From Skermanella stibiiresistens SB22 (GTDB lineage Bacteria; Pseudomonadota; Alphaproteobacteria; Azospirillales; Azospirillaceae), in NCBI RefSeq assembly GCF_000576635.1, contig NZ_AVFL01000002.1, positions 186,001 to 250,000 on the forward strand: 64,000 nucleotides of DNA, given 5' to 3'. The first letter of the stretch is position 1. Each line of letters begins with the position of its first letter. Both the position numbers and the translations under genes were made by a program. Below the pieces are notes generated by a model. It did no database searches and was not told the origin of the DNA. It was given only the letters and a program-made list of their open reading frames with translations. Below are positions 36,549 to 45,419 of the stretch, piece by piece.

Positions 36549-37517
36549 ATGAGCAAGATCGATCGCCCCCTGATGGCCGTGCTGGCCTACCCCGATGTAC
36601 AGATCCTCGACGTGACGGGACCGCTGCAGGTTTTCTGCCACGCTGGATATCCGGTCGAGATCATCGGCTTGGAGCGGGGGCCGATCCGGACATCCTCCGG
36701 CATGAGGATCATCGCGGAACGCGGGATCGGCGAGGTTTCCGACGGCATCGACACGCTGCTGGTCGCCGGCGGGGTCGGGGTCGACCGTCCAGCGGCGGAT
36801 CCGCATGTCCACCAATGGCTGCACGCGATGCGGCCCCGGGCGCGTCGGCTGGGTTCGGTATGCTCGGGCGCCTTCGTCCTGGCCGCGGCGGGACTGCTGG
36901 ATGGCCGTAGGGCTGTCACCCACTGGGCCCGGTGTGACGAGTTCCGAGCCGCCTTTCCCAAGGTCCTGCTCGAACCCGACGCGCTGCACATCCGCGACGG
37001 CGGCATCCACACCTCGGCGGGAGTCACCGCCGGCATGGACTTGGCGCTGGCGATGGTCGAGGAGGACCAGGGACACCGGGCGGCGCTCGACATCGCGCGT
37101 CAGCTCGTGCTGTTCCTCAAGCGTCCGGGTGGGCAGTCGCAGTTCAGCAGCCATGTCATGGCGGAGGCCGACGCGTCATCCCCCATACGCTCAGCGCGGG
37201 ACTGGATCGTCGGCAATCCCGGCGCCGATCTGCGCGTCGAGGAACTGGCGGCCCGCGCCGCCATGAGCCCGCGCAACTTCGCCCGTGTCTTCCAGCGTGA
37301 GACCGGCGACACGCCCCAGAAGTTCGTCGAGAAGGTCCGTCTCGACGCCGCCCGCGCCCGGCTGGAACGGACCCGCGAACCGGTCGAGCGGATCGCGCTC
37401 GCGACAGGATTCGGGACCGCCGAGACGATGCGCCGGACTTTCCTCCGCCGGCTGGGTGTCACCCCACAGGACTACCGCAACCATTTCCGCGCCGAAATGC
37501 CGGTGCCGGCGCTCTGA
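36549..37517 (+). CDS. GlxA-family transcriptional regulator (DJ-1/PfpI plus AraC)
   Basis: 322 aa from an ATG at 36549; an upstream in-frame start exists but lengthens the protein beyond the family norm. The N-terminal DJ-1/PfpI-like domain has MAVLAYPDVQILDVTGPLQV and the nucleophile-elbow-like SVCSGAFVLAAAGLLDGRRA. The C-terminal AraC helix-turn-helix pair has LAARAAMSPRNFARVFQRET and ERIALATGFGTAETMRRTFL. Such regulators often control amino acid or quaternary amine catabolism. The MFS gene 32 bp downstream may be a target or cotranscribed. Confidence 0.9.
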   Translation: MSKIDRPLMAVLAYPDVQILDVTGPLQVFCHAGYPVEIIGLERGPIRTSSGMRIIAERGIGEVSDGIDTLLVAGGVGVDRPAADPHVHQWLHAMRPRARRLGSVCSGAFVLAAAGLLDGRRAVTHWARCDEFRAAFPKVLLEPDALHIRDGGIHTSAGVTAGMDLALAMVEEDQGHRAALDIARQLVLFLKRPGGQSQFSSHVMAEADASSPIRSARDWIVGNPGADLRVEELAARAAMSPRNFARVFQRETGDTPQKFVEKVRLDAARARLERTREPVERIALATGFGTAETMRRTFLRRLGVTPQDYRNHFRAEMPVPAL

Positions 37518-37549
37518 GGCTCCCCCTTTCATTCCTTGGGAAGACGACA

Positions 37550-38746
37550 ATGTGGCTACTACGCGAAGGCCGCGACGCCCTGACTCTCTCTGTTTGCCAA
37601 GCGATGTTTTGGGCCGGGCTGATGATCAGCATCACGCTGACCGGGCTGATCGGTCAGACCATCGCCCCGAGCCCGGCCCTCGCCACCCTGCCGGTGGCGC
37701 TCCTGACGGTCGCCAACATCTTCCTGGCCCGGCCAATCTCGCTGGTGATGCAGCGGCGCGGCCGACGGGCCGGATTCTCGGCCGGGGCGCTGGCGGGAGC
37801 GGCGGGTGGCGCCATCTGCGCCATCGGCATCCTCCAGGCCGATTTCGTTATCTTCTGCCTGGGCAACATCGTCCTGGGCGCCCATCAGGCGGCGGCGCAA
37901 TACTATCGCCTCGCGGCGGTCGATCGGGTGGCGCCGGAACGGCGCGGGCGCGCCGTGTCGCTGGTGCTGGCCGGTGGCATCGTGGCGGCGCTGGTGGCGC
38001 CTCCCCTGGCGCTCTGGACCAAGGACCTATTGGCACCGATCGCCTTCGCCGGTTCGTTCCTGGCCCTGGCCGTCCTCAGCGTCGGCTTACTGGTCCCGCT
38101 GGCGCTGCTGCCGGCGCGCCAGCCGGACATCGCGGGCTCCGCCGGACCTGGCAGGCCCCTGGGGGTGATCATCCGGCAACCCGTCTTCATCGCCGCCCTG
38201 GCGAGCGCCGCCATTGGGCACGCCGTGATGGTGCTGGTGATGCATGCCACACCGCTGGCGATGGTCGGCTGCGGCCTGAGTGTCGGCGACGCGGCGGGGA
38301 CGATCCGTGTCCACGTGCTGGGGATGTTCGTGCCGTCGTTCTTCACCGGCCGCCTGATCGACCGCTTCGGCGCACCGGGCATCGCGGCGCTCGGAGCCGT
38401 GATTCTTGCGTTCAGCGCCACCGTGTCGGCTTGGGATCAGGTGTTGCTCAACTTCCAGATCGGGCTGGTGCTGCTCGGCTTGGGTTGGAACTTCATGTAC
38501 ATCGCGGGGACCACCCTGCTGACCCAGTCGCACCGCCCGGAGGAGCGGGGCCGGGTCCAGGGCTTCGCCGAGATGTCGATCGCGGCCTGCGCCGCCATCG
38601 CGTCCTTCGGGTCCGCCGGACTGCTGAACGGTTTGGGCTGGAAGGCGGTGAACATCGGCGCCTTGCCATTCCTGGCGGCGGCGCTGGGCGTGACGCTGTG
38701 GTACGCGCTCCAGTCGCGCCGAGGTTTGGCGCCTTCGCGGGCATGA
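37550..38746 (+). CDS. MFS transporter
   Basis: 398 aa with about twelve hydrophobic helices. LARPISLVMQRRGRRAG in the first half and FTGRLIDRFGAPGIAALGAV in the second are motif A-type loops after helices 2 and 8. APERRGRAVSLVLAGGIVAA and HRPEERGRVQGFAEMSIAAC are the matching later loops of each half. The pattern is that of the YcaD/major facilitator exporters with unknown substrates. It lies 32 bp downstream of the GlxA-like regulator on the same strand. Confidence 0.88.
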   Translation: MWLLREGRDALTLSVCQAMFWAGLMISITLTGLIGQTIAPSPALATLPVALLTVANIFLARPISLVMQRRGRRAGFSAGALAGAAGGAICAIGILQADFVIFCLGNIVLGAHQAAAQYYRLAAVDRVAPERRGRAVSLVLAGGIVAALVAPPLALWTKDLLAPIAFAGSFLALAVLSVGLLVPLALLPARQPDIAGSAGPGRPLGVIIRQPVFIAALASAAIGHAVMVLVMHATPLAMVGCGLSVGDAAGTIRVHVLGMFVPSFFTGRLIDRFGAPGIAALGAVILAFSATVSAWDQVLLNFQIGLVLLGLGWNFMYIAGTTLLTQSHRPEERGRVQGFAEMSIAACAAIASFGSAGLLNGLGWKAVNIGALPFLAAALGVTLWYALQSRRGLAPSRA

Positions 38747-38875
38747 TCGCGTGATGCTGGGTCAACCACCTTGGACTGGCCGCATTAGGGCCGAATTGCC
38801 GGCATCATACGCCGTTTGACCTAGAAGCCATGGCCGTCCATCCGGTCTAGGGTGCGCCCCGCCGTTGCCTATGAT

Positions 38876-38890
38876 TCAGGCATTGCCTGA
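38876..38890. promoter_or_regulatory. Short inverted repeat upstream of the BMP operon
   Basis: TCAGGC-ATT-GCCTGA, 128 bases before the start of the BMP-type binding-protein gene. A CCTAGA/TCTAGG pair (38820-38825 and 38846-38851) lies just upstream. These are the only symmetric elements in the 272-bp spacer and could be an operator. No regulator gene is adjacent. Assignment is tentative. Confidence 0.3.
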
Positions 38891-39018
38891 GCGCGCGCCA
38901 TTTCATTCCGGCAAAGCCGCGCCCTGTTCGACCATGGGGTGGCGGGCGGAGTGATGGCATGGCGGTTGCTTGCGGGTGCGGCGCGATAACGACGATGCCA
39001 GGGATGAGGGGCTGACGG

Positions 39019-40044
39019 ATGGGTGTTTCGATGGGGCGGACGCTAGGACGGCGGGTTTTTCTCGCGGCGGCCGGCATGATGATGGGGGCGATCGCGCTGG
39101 CGGGGACCGGCTCGGACGCCTTGGCCCAACCCGCCAAGATCAAGGTCGCGGGCGTCTACACCGTCCCGATCGAGCAGCAATGGGTCAGCCGCATCCACAA
39201 GGCGTTGAAGGAGGCCGAGGGCCGCGGCGAGATCGAGTATGTCTTCGCCGAATCGGTCGCCACGACGGATTACGAGCGGGTGCTTCGCCAGTACGCCGAG
39301 GGCGGACAGCAACTGATCGTCGCCGAGGCCTTCGCGATCGAGCGGCCGGCCCGCGCCGTCGCCAAGGACTATCCCAAGACCGCCTTCCTGATGGCTTCGA
39401 GCTTCCCGGCGGCTGGCAACAACTTCTCGGTCTTCGACAACTACATCCAGGAGCCGGCCTACCTGACCGGCATGATCGCCGGTGCCATGTCCAAGACGGG
39501 CGTCATCGGCATGGTCGGCGGCTATCCCATTCCCGAGGTCAACCGGCTGATGAACGCCTTCATGGAGGGTGCCAAGGAGGCCAAGCCGGACATCAAGTTC
39601 ATGGTCAGCTTCATCGGCTCGTGGTTCGATCCGCCCAAGGCCAAGGAAGCCGCCTTCGCCATGATCGACCGGGGTGCTGACATCCTCTACGCCGAGAGGT
39701 TCGGCGTGTCCGACGCCGCCAAGGAGCGCGGCAAGCTGGCGATCGGCAACGTCATCGACACCCAGCCGCAGTATCCGGACACGGTGGTCGCCAGCGCCCT
39801 GTGGCACATGGAGCCGACCATCTCCCACGCCATCACGGCCGTCCGCGACGGCAAATTCGTCGGCGAGGACTATGGCCAGTTCAGCCTGATGAAGTTCAAG
39901 GGATCGAGCCTGTCGCCGCTCGGCACCTTCGAGGACAAGGTCCCGGGCGACGCGAAGGCGAAGGTCAAGGAGCGCGAGGAGCAGATCCGGAGCGGCGCCT
40001 TCACCGTCAAGGTCAACAACGACGAGCCCAAGTCGTCGATGTGA
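39019..40044 (+). CDS. BMP-family ABC transporter substrate-binding protein (nucleoside/nucleobase type)
   Basis: 341 aa. It starts with a twin-arginine-like leader (LGRRVFLAAAGMMMGAIALA), so export may use Tat or Sec. The mature part is a BMP/PnrA-type periplasmic protein: KIKVAGVYTVPIEQQW, TAFLMASSFPAAGNNFSVFD, QEPAYLTGMIAGAMSKTG. BMP proteins usually bind nucleosides or purine-like ligands. It is the first gene of a five-gene operon with an ATPase, two permeases and a CodA-like deaminase, which points to a pyrimidine base or derivative as the ligand. Confidence 0.92.
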   Translation: MGVSMGRTLGRRVFLAAAGMMMGAIALAGTGSDALAQPAKIKVAGVYTVPIEQQWVSRIHKALKEAEGRGEIEYVFAESVATTDYERVLRQYAEGGQQLIVAEAFAIERPARAVAKDYPKTAFLMASSFPAAGNNFSVFDNYIQEPAYLTGMIAGAMSKTGVIGMVGGYPIPEVNRLMNAFMEGAKEAKPDIKFMVSFIGSWFDPPKAKEAAFAMIDRGADILYAERFGVSDAAKERGKLAIGNVIDTQPQYPDTVVASALWHMEPTISHAITAVRDGKFVGEDYGQFSLMKFKGSSLSPLGTFEDKVPGDAKAKVKEREEQIRSGAFTVKVNNDEPKSSM

Positions 40045-40080
40045 TCCGGTAGGGCCTCCCGCGGTTAATGGCGTAGACTG

Positions 40081-41634
40081 ATGGTATCCACTCCCGCCGT
40101 CGAGCCGGAGGTCGTCCTTCGGCTGACCGGCATCACCAAGCGTTTTGGCGCCCTGACCGCCAACGACGCGATCTCGCTCGACCTGCGGCGCGGTCGGGTG
40201 ATGGCCTTGCTGGGTGAGAACGGCGCCGGCAAGACGACGTTGATGAACATCCTGTTCGGCCATTACGTGGCCGACGCGGGACACATAGAGGCGTTCGGCC
40301 AGCCGCTGCCACCCGGCTCGCCCAAGGCGGCGCTGGCGGCCGGCATCTGCATGGTCCACCAACACTTCACGCTGGCCGACAACCTGTCGGTGCTGGACAA
40401 CGTGATCCTGGGAACCGAGCCGCTGTGGCGGTTCTGGACCGATCGGGGAAGGGCGCGCCGCAAGCTCGTCAGCCTCGCGGAGCGGTTCGGGTTGGTGGTC
40501 GATCCCGACGCCAGCGTCGGCGCCCTGTCGGTCGGCGAGCGCCAGCGCGTCGAGATCCTGAAAGCGCTGTACCGCGACGCCCGCATCCTGATCCTGGACG
40601 AGCCCACCGCCGTGCTGACGCCGCAGGAGAGCGAACGCCTGTTCGCCACCCTCAAGTTGCTGACGGCGGAAGGCTTGGCGATCGTCTTCATCAGCCACAA
40701 GATGAACGAGGTGATGGCCGCCAGTGATAACGTCGGCGTGCTGCGCGGCGGCCGGCTGGTGGCGGTCCGCCGCACGGCGGAGACCAACCGGGGCGAACTG
40801 GCCGAACTGATGATCGGTCGCACGCTGAAGGCGCCGACCGTCGAGCCGATGGCCGCCGGGGAGCCCGTCCTGACGCTGGCCGGCGTGACGGTCAAGGCGG
40901 GCGGTGGAAACGGGCAGGGGATGCTCGACGCGGTCGATCTGAAGATCCGCCGCCACCAGATCATAGGAATCGCCGGGGTTTCCGGCAACGGACAGTCCGC
41001 GTTGGCGGATCTCGTCAGCGGGTTGATCGTGCCGGACGCCGGGCTGCTGGAGGTTCTGGGAAACGGGATCGCTCGGACCGGTCCGGGGGCGATGGTCCGG
41101 TGCGGCGTCGCCCGCATCCCCGAGGACCGGCACGCCACCGGCTTGGTCGGCGACATGACCGTTTGGGAAAATCTCATCGCCGAACGCTATCGCCTGCCTG
41201 AGTTCTCACGTTTTGGCTTCCTCAAGCGCGGCGCCGCGCGCCAGCGGGCCGAGGGAGTCATCAAGGACTACGACGTGCGCTGTCCGGGACCGGACGCGGT
41301 CTCCCGCCTGCTGTCGGGCGGCAACATGCAGAAACTGATCCTGGGCCGCACGCTCAGCTATGGGCCGGGGCTGATCCTGGCCAACCAGCCGACCCGGGGG
41401 CTCGATGTCGGGGCGGTCGCCTATGTCCACGAACGCCTGCTGGCGGCGCGCGCCGGCGGTGCCGGCATCCTGCTGATTTCCGAGGACCTGGACGAGATCC
41501 TGGCATTGTCCGACCAGATCGCCGTCATCCACCGGGGCAGGCTGTCGCCGCCCCAGCCGCGCTCGGCGGTGACCATCCGCCAGCTTGGTTTGGCGATGGC
41601 TGGTCATTGGACCGAACTATCCGAAGTGGCCTGA
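40081..41634 (+). CDS. ABC transporter ATP-binding protein (BMP/nucleoside type, duplicated ATPase)
   Basis: 517 aa with two ATPase halves. The first has Walker A GENGAGKTT (about residue 45), signature LSVGERQRVEI and Walker B LILDEPTAVLTP. The second has a degenerate Walker A (GVSGNGQSALAD) and signature LSGGNMQKLILGR. The canonical DEP of the second Walker B is replaced by NQP in GLILANQPTRGLDVGA; this Asn form is common in the YufO/NupO group. It energises the two permeases that follow. Confidence 0.92.
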   Translation: MVSTPAVEPEVVLRLTGITKRFGALTANDAISLDLRRGRVMALLGENGAGKTTLMNILFGHYVADAGHIEAFGQPLPPGSPKAALAAGICMVHQHFTLADNLSVLDNVILGTEPLWRFWTDRGRARRKLVSLAERFGLVVDPDASVGALSVGERQRVEILKALYRDARILILDEPTAVLTPQESERLFATLKLLTAEGLAIVFISHKMNEVMAASDNVGVLRGGRLVAVRRTAETNRGELAELMIGRTLKAPTVEPMAAGEPVLTLAGVTVKAGGGNGQGMLDAVDLKIRRHQIIGIAGVSGNGQSALADLVSGLIVPDAGLLEVLGNGIARTGPGAMVRCGVARIPEDRHATGLVGDMTVWENLIAERYRLPEFSRFGFLKRGAARQRAEGVIKDYDVRCPGPDAVSRLLSGGNMQKLILGRTLSYGPGLILANQPTRGLDVGAVAYVHERLLAARAGGAGILLISEDLDEILALSDQIAVIHRGRLSPPQPRSAVTIRQLGLAMAGHWTELSEVA

Positions 41635-41655
41635 ACGATATGTCGCCTGTATCCC

Positions 41656-42720
41656 ATGTGGTTTGAACCGCGCCCGCTGCCCTCGGCGGCGCTCCGCGTC
41701 CTGGCCCCGATCGCCGCCGTGATCGCGGCGCTGGCCTTGTGCGCCGCGTTGATCGCCTGGACCGGAACAAGCGTTGCGCAAGCCTACGTCCTGCTGTTCC
41801 AGGGATCCCTGGGCAGCCGCTTCGCCCTGGCCGAAACCCTCACCCGCGCCACGCCGCTGATGCTGACCGGATTGGCGGCCGCCGTGGCGTTCCGGGCAAA
41901 ATTGTGGAACATCGGCGCCGAGGGGCAACTCTACGCTGGCGCGCTGATCGCCGTCATGCTGGGCGGCGGCATGGTCGATCTGCCGGTCTGGGCGCTGCTT
42001 CCGGCGGCGCTGATCGGGGGAGCCCTGGCTGGATCGGCCCTGTTGATCGGACCGACCGTGCTGAAGACAGGGTTTGGCGTGGACGAGGTGGTGACAACGC
42101 TGTTGCTCAACTTCGTCACGCTGCTGTTCGTCTCGATGATGCTGGAAGGGGCGTTGAAGGACCCGATGGGCATGGGCTGGCCGCAAAGCGCCCCCGTCCT
42201 GCCGGAAGCGGAGCTTCCCCGCCTGATCGAGCGGTCGCGGCTGCACGCCGGGCTGATCATCGCGTTGTTGGCGGCGGTGGCGCTGTGGATCATGAACACC
42301 CGGACGACCTGGGGATACGAGATCAAGGCCGTCGGCGCCAATCAAGCCGCGGCGGCGTTCGCCGGCATTCCGGTCAACTGGGTGATGCTGAAGGTGGCGA
42401 TCCTGTCCGGCGGCCTGGCCGGGCTGGCCGGCGCGTCGGAGATCGCCGGCACGCGCGGCTACCTGACGCTCGACCTGTCGCCAGGGTTCGGCTACAGCGG
42501 CATCGTGGTCGCCATGCTGGCGCAGCTCCACCCGCTGGGCGTCGTCGTTGCCTCAATCTTCGTGGCGGCGATCTTCGTCGGCGCCGACGCCATGAGCCGG
42601 ACCGTCGCCGTGCCGAACTACATCGCGGAGGTGTTGGTCGCGGTCAGCCTGCTGTGCGTGCTGGTCTCCGCGTTCCTGGTCCGCTTCCGCGTCCGGCGCA
42701 CCGCCGCGCGGACCTCATGA
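41656..42720 (+). CDS. ABC transporter permease 1 (BMP/nucleoside type)
   Basis: 354 aa, BPD_transp_2 family, eight to ten helices. AFRAKLWNIGAEGQLYAGAL is the typical permease signature near residue 80, and VGANQAAAAFAGIPVN is the cytoplasmic coupling loop. It is paired with the next permease to form the heterodimeric channel. The gene follows the ATPase by 21 bp. Confidence 0.92.
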   Translation: MWFEPRPLPSAALRVLAPIAAVIAALALCAALIAWTGTSVAQAYVLLFQGSLGSRFALAETLTRATPLMLTGLAAAVAFRAKLWNIGAEGQLYAGALIAVMLGGGMVDLPVWALLPAALIGGALAGSALLIGPTVLKTGFGVDEVVTTLLLNFVTLLFVSMMLEGALKDPMGMGWPQSAPVLPEAELPRLIERSRLHAGLIIALLAAVALWIMNTRTTWGYEIKAVGANQAAAAFAGIPVNWVMLKVAILSGGLAGLAGASEIAGTRGYLTLDLSPGFGYSGIVVAMLAQLHPLGVVVASIFVAAIFVGADAMSRTVAVPNYIAEVLVAVSLLCVLVSAFLVRFRVRRTAARTS

Positions 42721-42742
42721 CCGGCGGCGAGGAGAAACGACC

Positions 42743-43693
42743 ATGATCGCCGATATCGCCGACCTGCTGGTGTCCGCCACCTTCTGGGCCGCCACCCTGC
42801 GCATCGCGACGCCGTATATCCTGGGAACACTGGGCGAGTTGGTGTGCGAGCGCGCCGGCGTGCTCAACCTGGGGATCGAGGGCATCATGACGCTCGGTGC
42901 CATGGCCGGCTGGATGGCGGTCCACCAGGGCGCCGACCTTTGGACTGGCGTGCTGATCGCCGCCCTGGCCGGCGCCGTGCTCGGATCCCTGCACGCGGTC
43001 CTGACCGTGCCGCTGGGATTGTCGCAGCACGTCACCGGTATCGGCGTGACGCTGCTGGGCACCAGCCTGTCCTATTATGTATACCGGATGGTGCTTCCCC
43101 AGGTGACCACCCCGCCGACGATCGAGCCGTTCCAGCCCTTCGCCATTCCGGTCCTGTCCGACATACCCGTGATCGGTCCCGCGCTGTTCAGCCAGACGCC
43201 GCTGACCTACGTGGCGCTGGCGGCGGTCGCGGTGGTGGCCTGGGTGCTCTACCGCACGCCCATTGGACTGGCGGTCCGCATGGTCGGCGAGAACCCGGCC
43301 GCGGCCGAGGCCCAGGGCATCAACGTCACGGCGGTCCGCATGGGCGCCGTGATCTGCGGCAGCGCCTTGATGGCGGTGGGGGGAGCGTTTCTGACCCTGT
43401 CGGCGTTCAACGCCTTCTTCTTCAACATGATCAACGGCCGGGGCTGGATCTGCATCGCCCTGGTGGTGTTCGCCTCGTGGCGGCCGGGCAAGGCCTTGCT
43501 CGGCGCCGTCCTTTTCGCCGCCTTCGACGCGTTGCAACTGCGGTTGCAACAGATCGTCGGCCCGGCCTTGCCTTACCAGGTGTTCCTGATGCTGCCTTAC
43601 CTGCTCAGCATACTGGCTCTCGTGCTGATGTCGCGCCGCGCCGCGTATCCGAGAGCCTTGATGATTCCGTTCCGTAAAGGGGAGCGCCACTGA
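42743..43693 (+). CDS. ABC transporter permease 2 (BMP/nucleoside type)
   Basis: 316 aa, BPD_transp_2 family. ERAGVLNLGIEGIMTLGAMA is the characteristic N-terminal signature, and VGENPAAAEAQGINVTAVRM is the coupling loop. It begins 22 bp after permease 1, with a good GGCGAGGAG ribosome-binding site. Its stop codon overlaps the start of the deaminase gene, which ties import to the enzyme. Confidence 0.93.
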   Translation: MIADIADLLVSATFWAATLRIATPYILGTLGELVCERAGVLNLGIEGIMTLGAMAGWMAVHQGADLWTGVLIAALAGAVLGSLHAVLTVPLGLSQHVTGIGVTLLGTSLSYYVYRMVLPQVTTPPTIEPFQPFAIPVLSDIPVIGPALFSQTPLTYVALAAVAVVAWVLYRTPIGLAVRMVGENPAAAEAQGINVTAVRMGAVICGSALMAVGGAFLTLSAFNAFFFNMINGRGWICIALVVFASWRPGKALLGAVLFAAFDALQLRLQQIVGPALPYQVFLMLPYLLSILALVLMSRRAAYPRALMIPFRKGERH

Positions 43694-44967
43694 TGGACCT
43701 GATCGTCCGCAACGCCAACCTGCCCGACGGCAGGACCGGCATCGACATCGGCGTCGAAGCCGGCCGCATCGTGGCCGTGGAGCCGGCGCTCCAGGCGACG
43801 GCGCCGGAGGAGATCGACGCCAGCGGCCGCTTGGTGACGCCGCCCTTCATCGATTGCCACTTCCACATGGACGCGACGCTCAGCTATGGGTTGCCGCGGG
43901 TGAACCAATCCGGCACCCTGCTGGAGGGCATCGCGCTGTGGGGTGAGCTGAAGCCGATCCTCACCCAGGAGGCGCTGGTCGAGCGCGCGCTGGAATACTG
44001 CGACTGGGCGGTCGGACGGGGATTGCTGGCGGTCCGCACCCATGTCGATGTCTGCGATCCGCGCCTGCTGGCGGTAGAAGCCCTGTTGGAGGTCAAGCGC
44101 CGGGTGGCACCCTATCTCGACTTGCAATTGGTGGCTTTCCCGCAGGACGGCTACCTGCGGTCACCCAGCGCTCCCGAATTGCTGAAGCGCGCGCTGGACA
44201 TGGGCGTCGATGTCGTCGGCGGCATCCCCCATTTCGAACGGACCATGGCGGATGGCGCCGCCAGTGTCCGGATGCTGTGCGAGATCGCCGCCGAGCGCGG
44301 CTTGCTGGTCGACATGCATTGCGACGAGACCGACGACCCGATGTCTCGCCATGTCGAGACGCTGGCCTTTGAGACCCAAAGGCTGGGACTGCACGGCCGT
44401 GTGGTCGGATCTCACCTGACCTCGATGCACTCGATGGACAATTATTATGTCAGCAAACTGATTCCGCTGATGGCCGAGGCTGGCTTGGGCGCCATCTCCA
44501 ACCCGCTGATCAACATCACCATCCAGGGCCGCCACGACACCTATCCAAAACGGCGCGGCATGACGCGGGTGCCGGAGTTGATGGCGGCTGGGCTGACGGT
44601 CGCTTTCGGTCACGATTGCGTGATGGACCCATGGTACTCGCTGGGCTCCGGCGACATGCTGGAGGTGGCTCACATGGGTCTCCATGTGGCTCAGATGACG
44701 TCGGTGGATGGCATGAACGCCTGCTTCCGCGCCGTGACGGAGAACCCGGCCAAGCTGCTGGGATTGGAGGGCTATGGCCTGGAGGTGGGTTGCAACGCCG
44801 ATATGGTGGTGCTGCAGGCGCGCGATCCGGTCGAGGCGATCCGCCTCAAGGCGACGCGGCTGTTCGTCCTGCGGCGCGGCCGCGTGATCAGCCGGATGCC
44901 GGCGGCCGAGGCGGCCCTGAACCTGGAGGGCCGGCCGGATCGGGTTGGGTTCGCCATCCGGCGATGA
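43693..44967 (+). CDS. CodA-like cytosine deaminase, predicted 5-methylcytosine deaminase
   Basis: 424 aa, amidohydrolase superfamily. Aligned by eye to E. coli CodA with a constant offset of five residues, the metal ligands His56, His58, His209 and Asp308 and the catalytic Glu212 are kept, as is Gln151. The residue after the metal aspartate is Cys309 (FGHDCVMDPWY) where E. coli CodA has Asp314. From published work as I recall it, homologues lacking this aspartate deaminate 5-methylcytosine to thymine, which CodA does not. The gene overlaps the preceding permease by one base of the stop/start, so transport and deamination look coupled. The cytosine-type call is firm; the substrate is predicted. 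Confidence 0.85.
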   Translation: MDLIVRNANLPDGRTGIDIGVEAGRIVAVEPALQATAPEEIDASGRLVTPPFIDCHFHMDATLSYGLPRVNQSGTLLEGIALWGELKPILTQEALVERALEYCDWAVGRGLLAVRTHVDVCDPRLLAVEALLEVKRRVAPYLDLQLVAFPQDGYLRSPSAPELLKRALDMGVDVVGGIPHFERTMADGAASVRMLCEIAAERGLLVDMHCDETDDPMSRHVETLAFETQRLGLHGRVVGSHLTSMHSMDNYYVSKLIPLMAEAGLGAISNPLINITIQGRHDTYPKRRGMTRVPELMAAGLTVAFGHDCVMDPWYSLGSGDMLEVAHMGLHVAQMTSVDGMNACFRAVTENPAKLLGLEGYGLEVGCNADMVVLQARDPVEAIRLKATRLFVLRRGRVISRMPAAEAALNLEGRPDRVGFAIRR

Positions 44968-44993
44968 GCGGAGGCGTCATCTTCCGGGCATGA

Positions 44994-45030
44994 AAAAGGC
45001 CCCGGTCCCTCATCGGGACCGGGGCCTTTT
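44994..45030. terminator. Strong bidirectional rho-independent terminator
   Basis: AAAAGGCCCCGGTCCC and GGGACCGGGGCCTTTT are perfect 16-bp arms around a TCATC loop. A-runs on one side and T-runs on the other serve both directions. It separates the deaminase operon from the convergent CsbD gene. Confidence 0.93.
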
Positions 45031-45049
45031 CGCAGGCGATCGCTGGCGA

Positions 45050-45241
45050 CTAGCGGTCGGTCTTGTCCTTGTTGCCGGTCAGCGCATCCTTGATGCCGCC
45101 AACGAGGTTCTGGATCTTGCCTTCAGCCTTGTCAGCCTTGCCTTCGGACTGCAGCTTGCTGTCGCCCGTGACGTTGCCGACACCCTCTTTGACGTCGCCC
45201 TTCATCTTCTTCAAAGAGCCTTCGGTCCGATCGTCATTCAT
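45050..45241 (-). CDS. CsbD-family stress protein
   Basis: 63 aa from an ATG at 45241 with GAGGAA upstream; the longer frame extending upstream lacks a better start. The sequence (MNDDRTEGSLKKMKGDVKEG, then GDSKLQSEGKADKAEGKIQN) is typical of CsbD. These small hydrophilic proteins are induced by general stress; their biochemical role is unclear. It is convergent with the deaminase operon and shares its terminator. Confidence 0.92.
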   Translation of the reverse strand: MNDDRTEGSLKKMKGDVKEGVGNVTGDSKLQSEGKADKAEGKIQNLVGGIKDALTGNKDKTDR

Positions 45242-45419
45242 GGTGCATTCCTCAATCTGGTAGGGCCACGTCAGTCGACGTGATCGTACACATGACAACA
45301 CCGCGAAACGGGAATCGTCACGCCGGTGTCGCAAACAATCGTGCCGGAAACAATCTTGATCGCACGTGTGTTGGCGAGGGGTTGGCGGCCAGCCGCCTCG
45401 CTTCCGGAGTTTCAAATCC

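Noticed and set aside
45366-45419. An upstream start for the AI-2E transporter gene
   Set aside because: The extra 18 residues are polar, carry no family similarity and would precede a normal ATG by the first helix.
45242-45419. A GGAAC-type EcfG stress promoter for csbD or the AI-2E gene
   Set aside because: The closest match has a mutated -35 (GGAAAC) and an 18-base spacer, so it is not better than chance.
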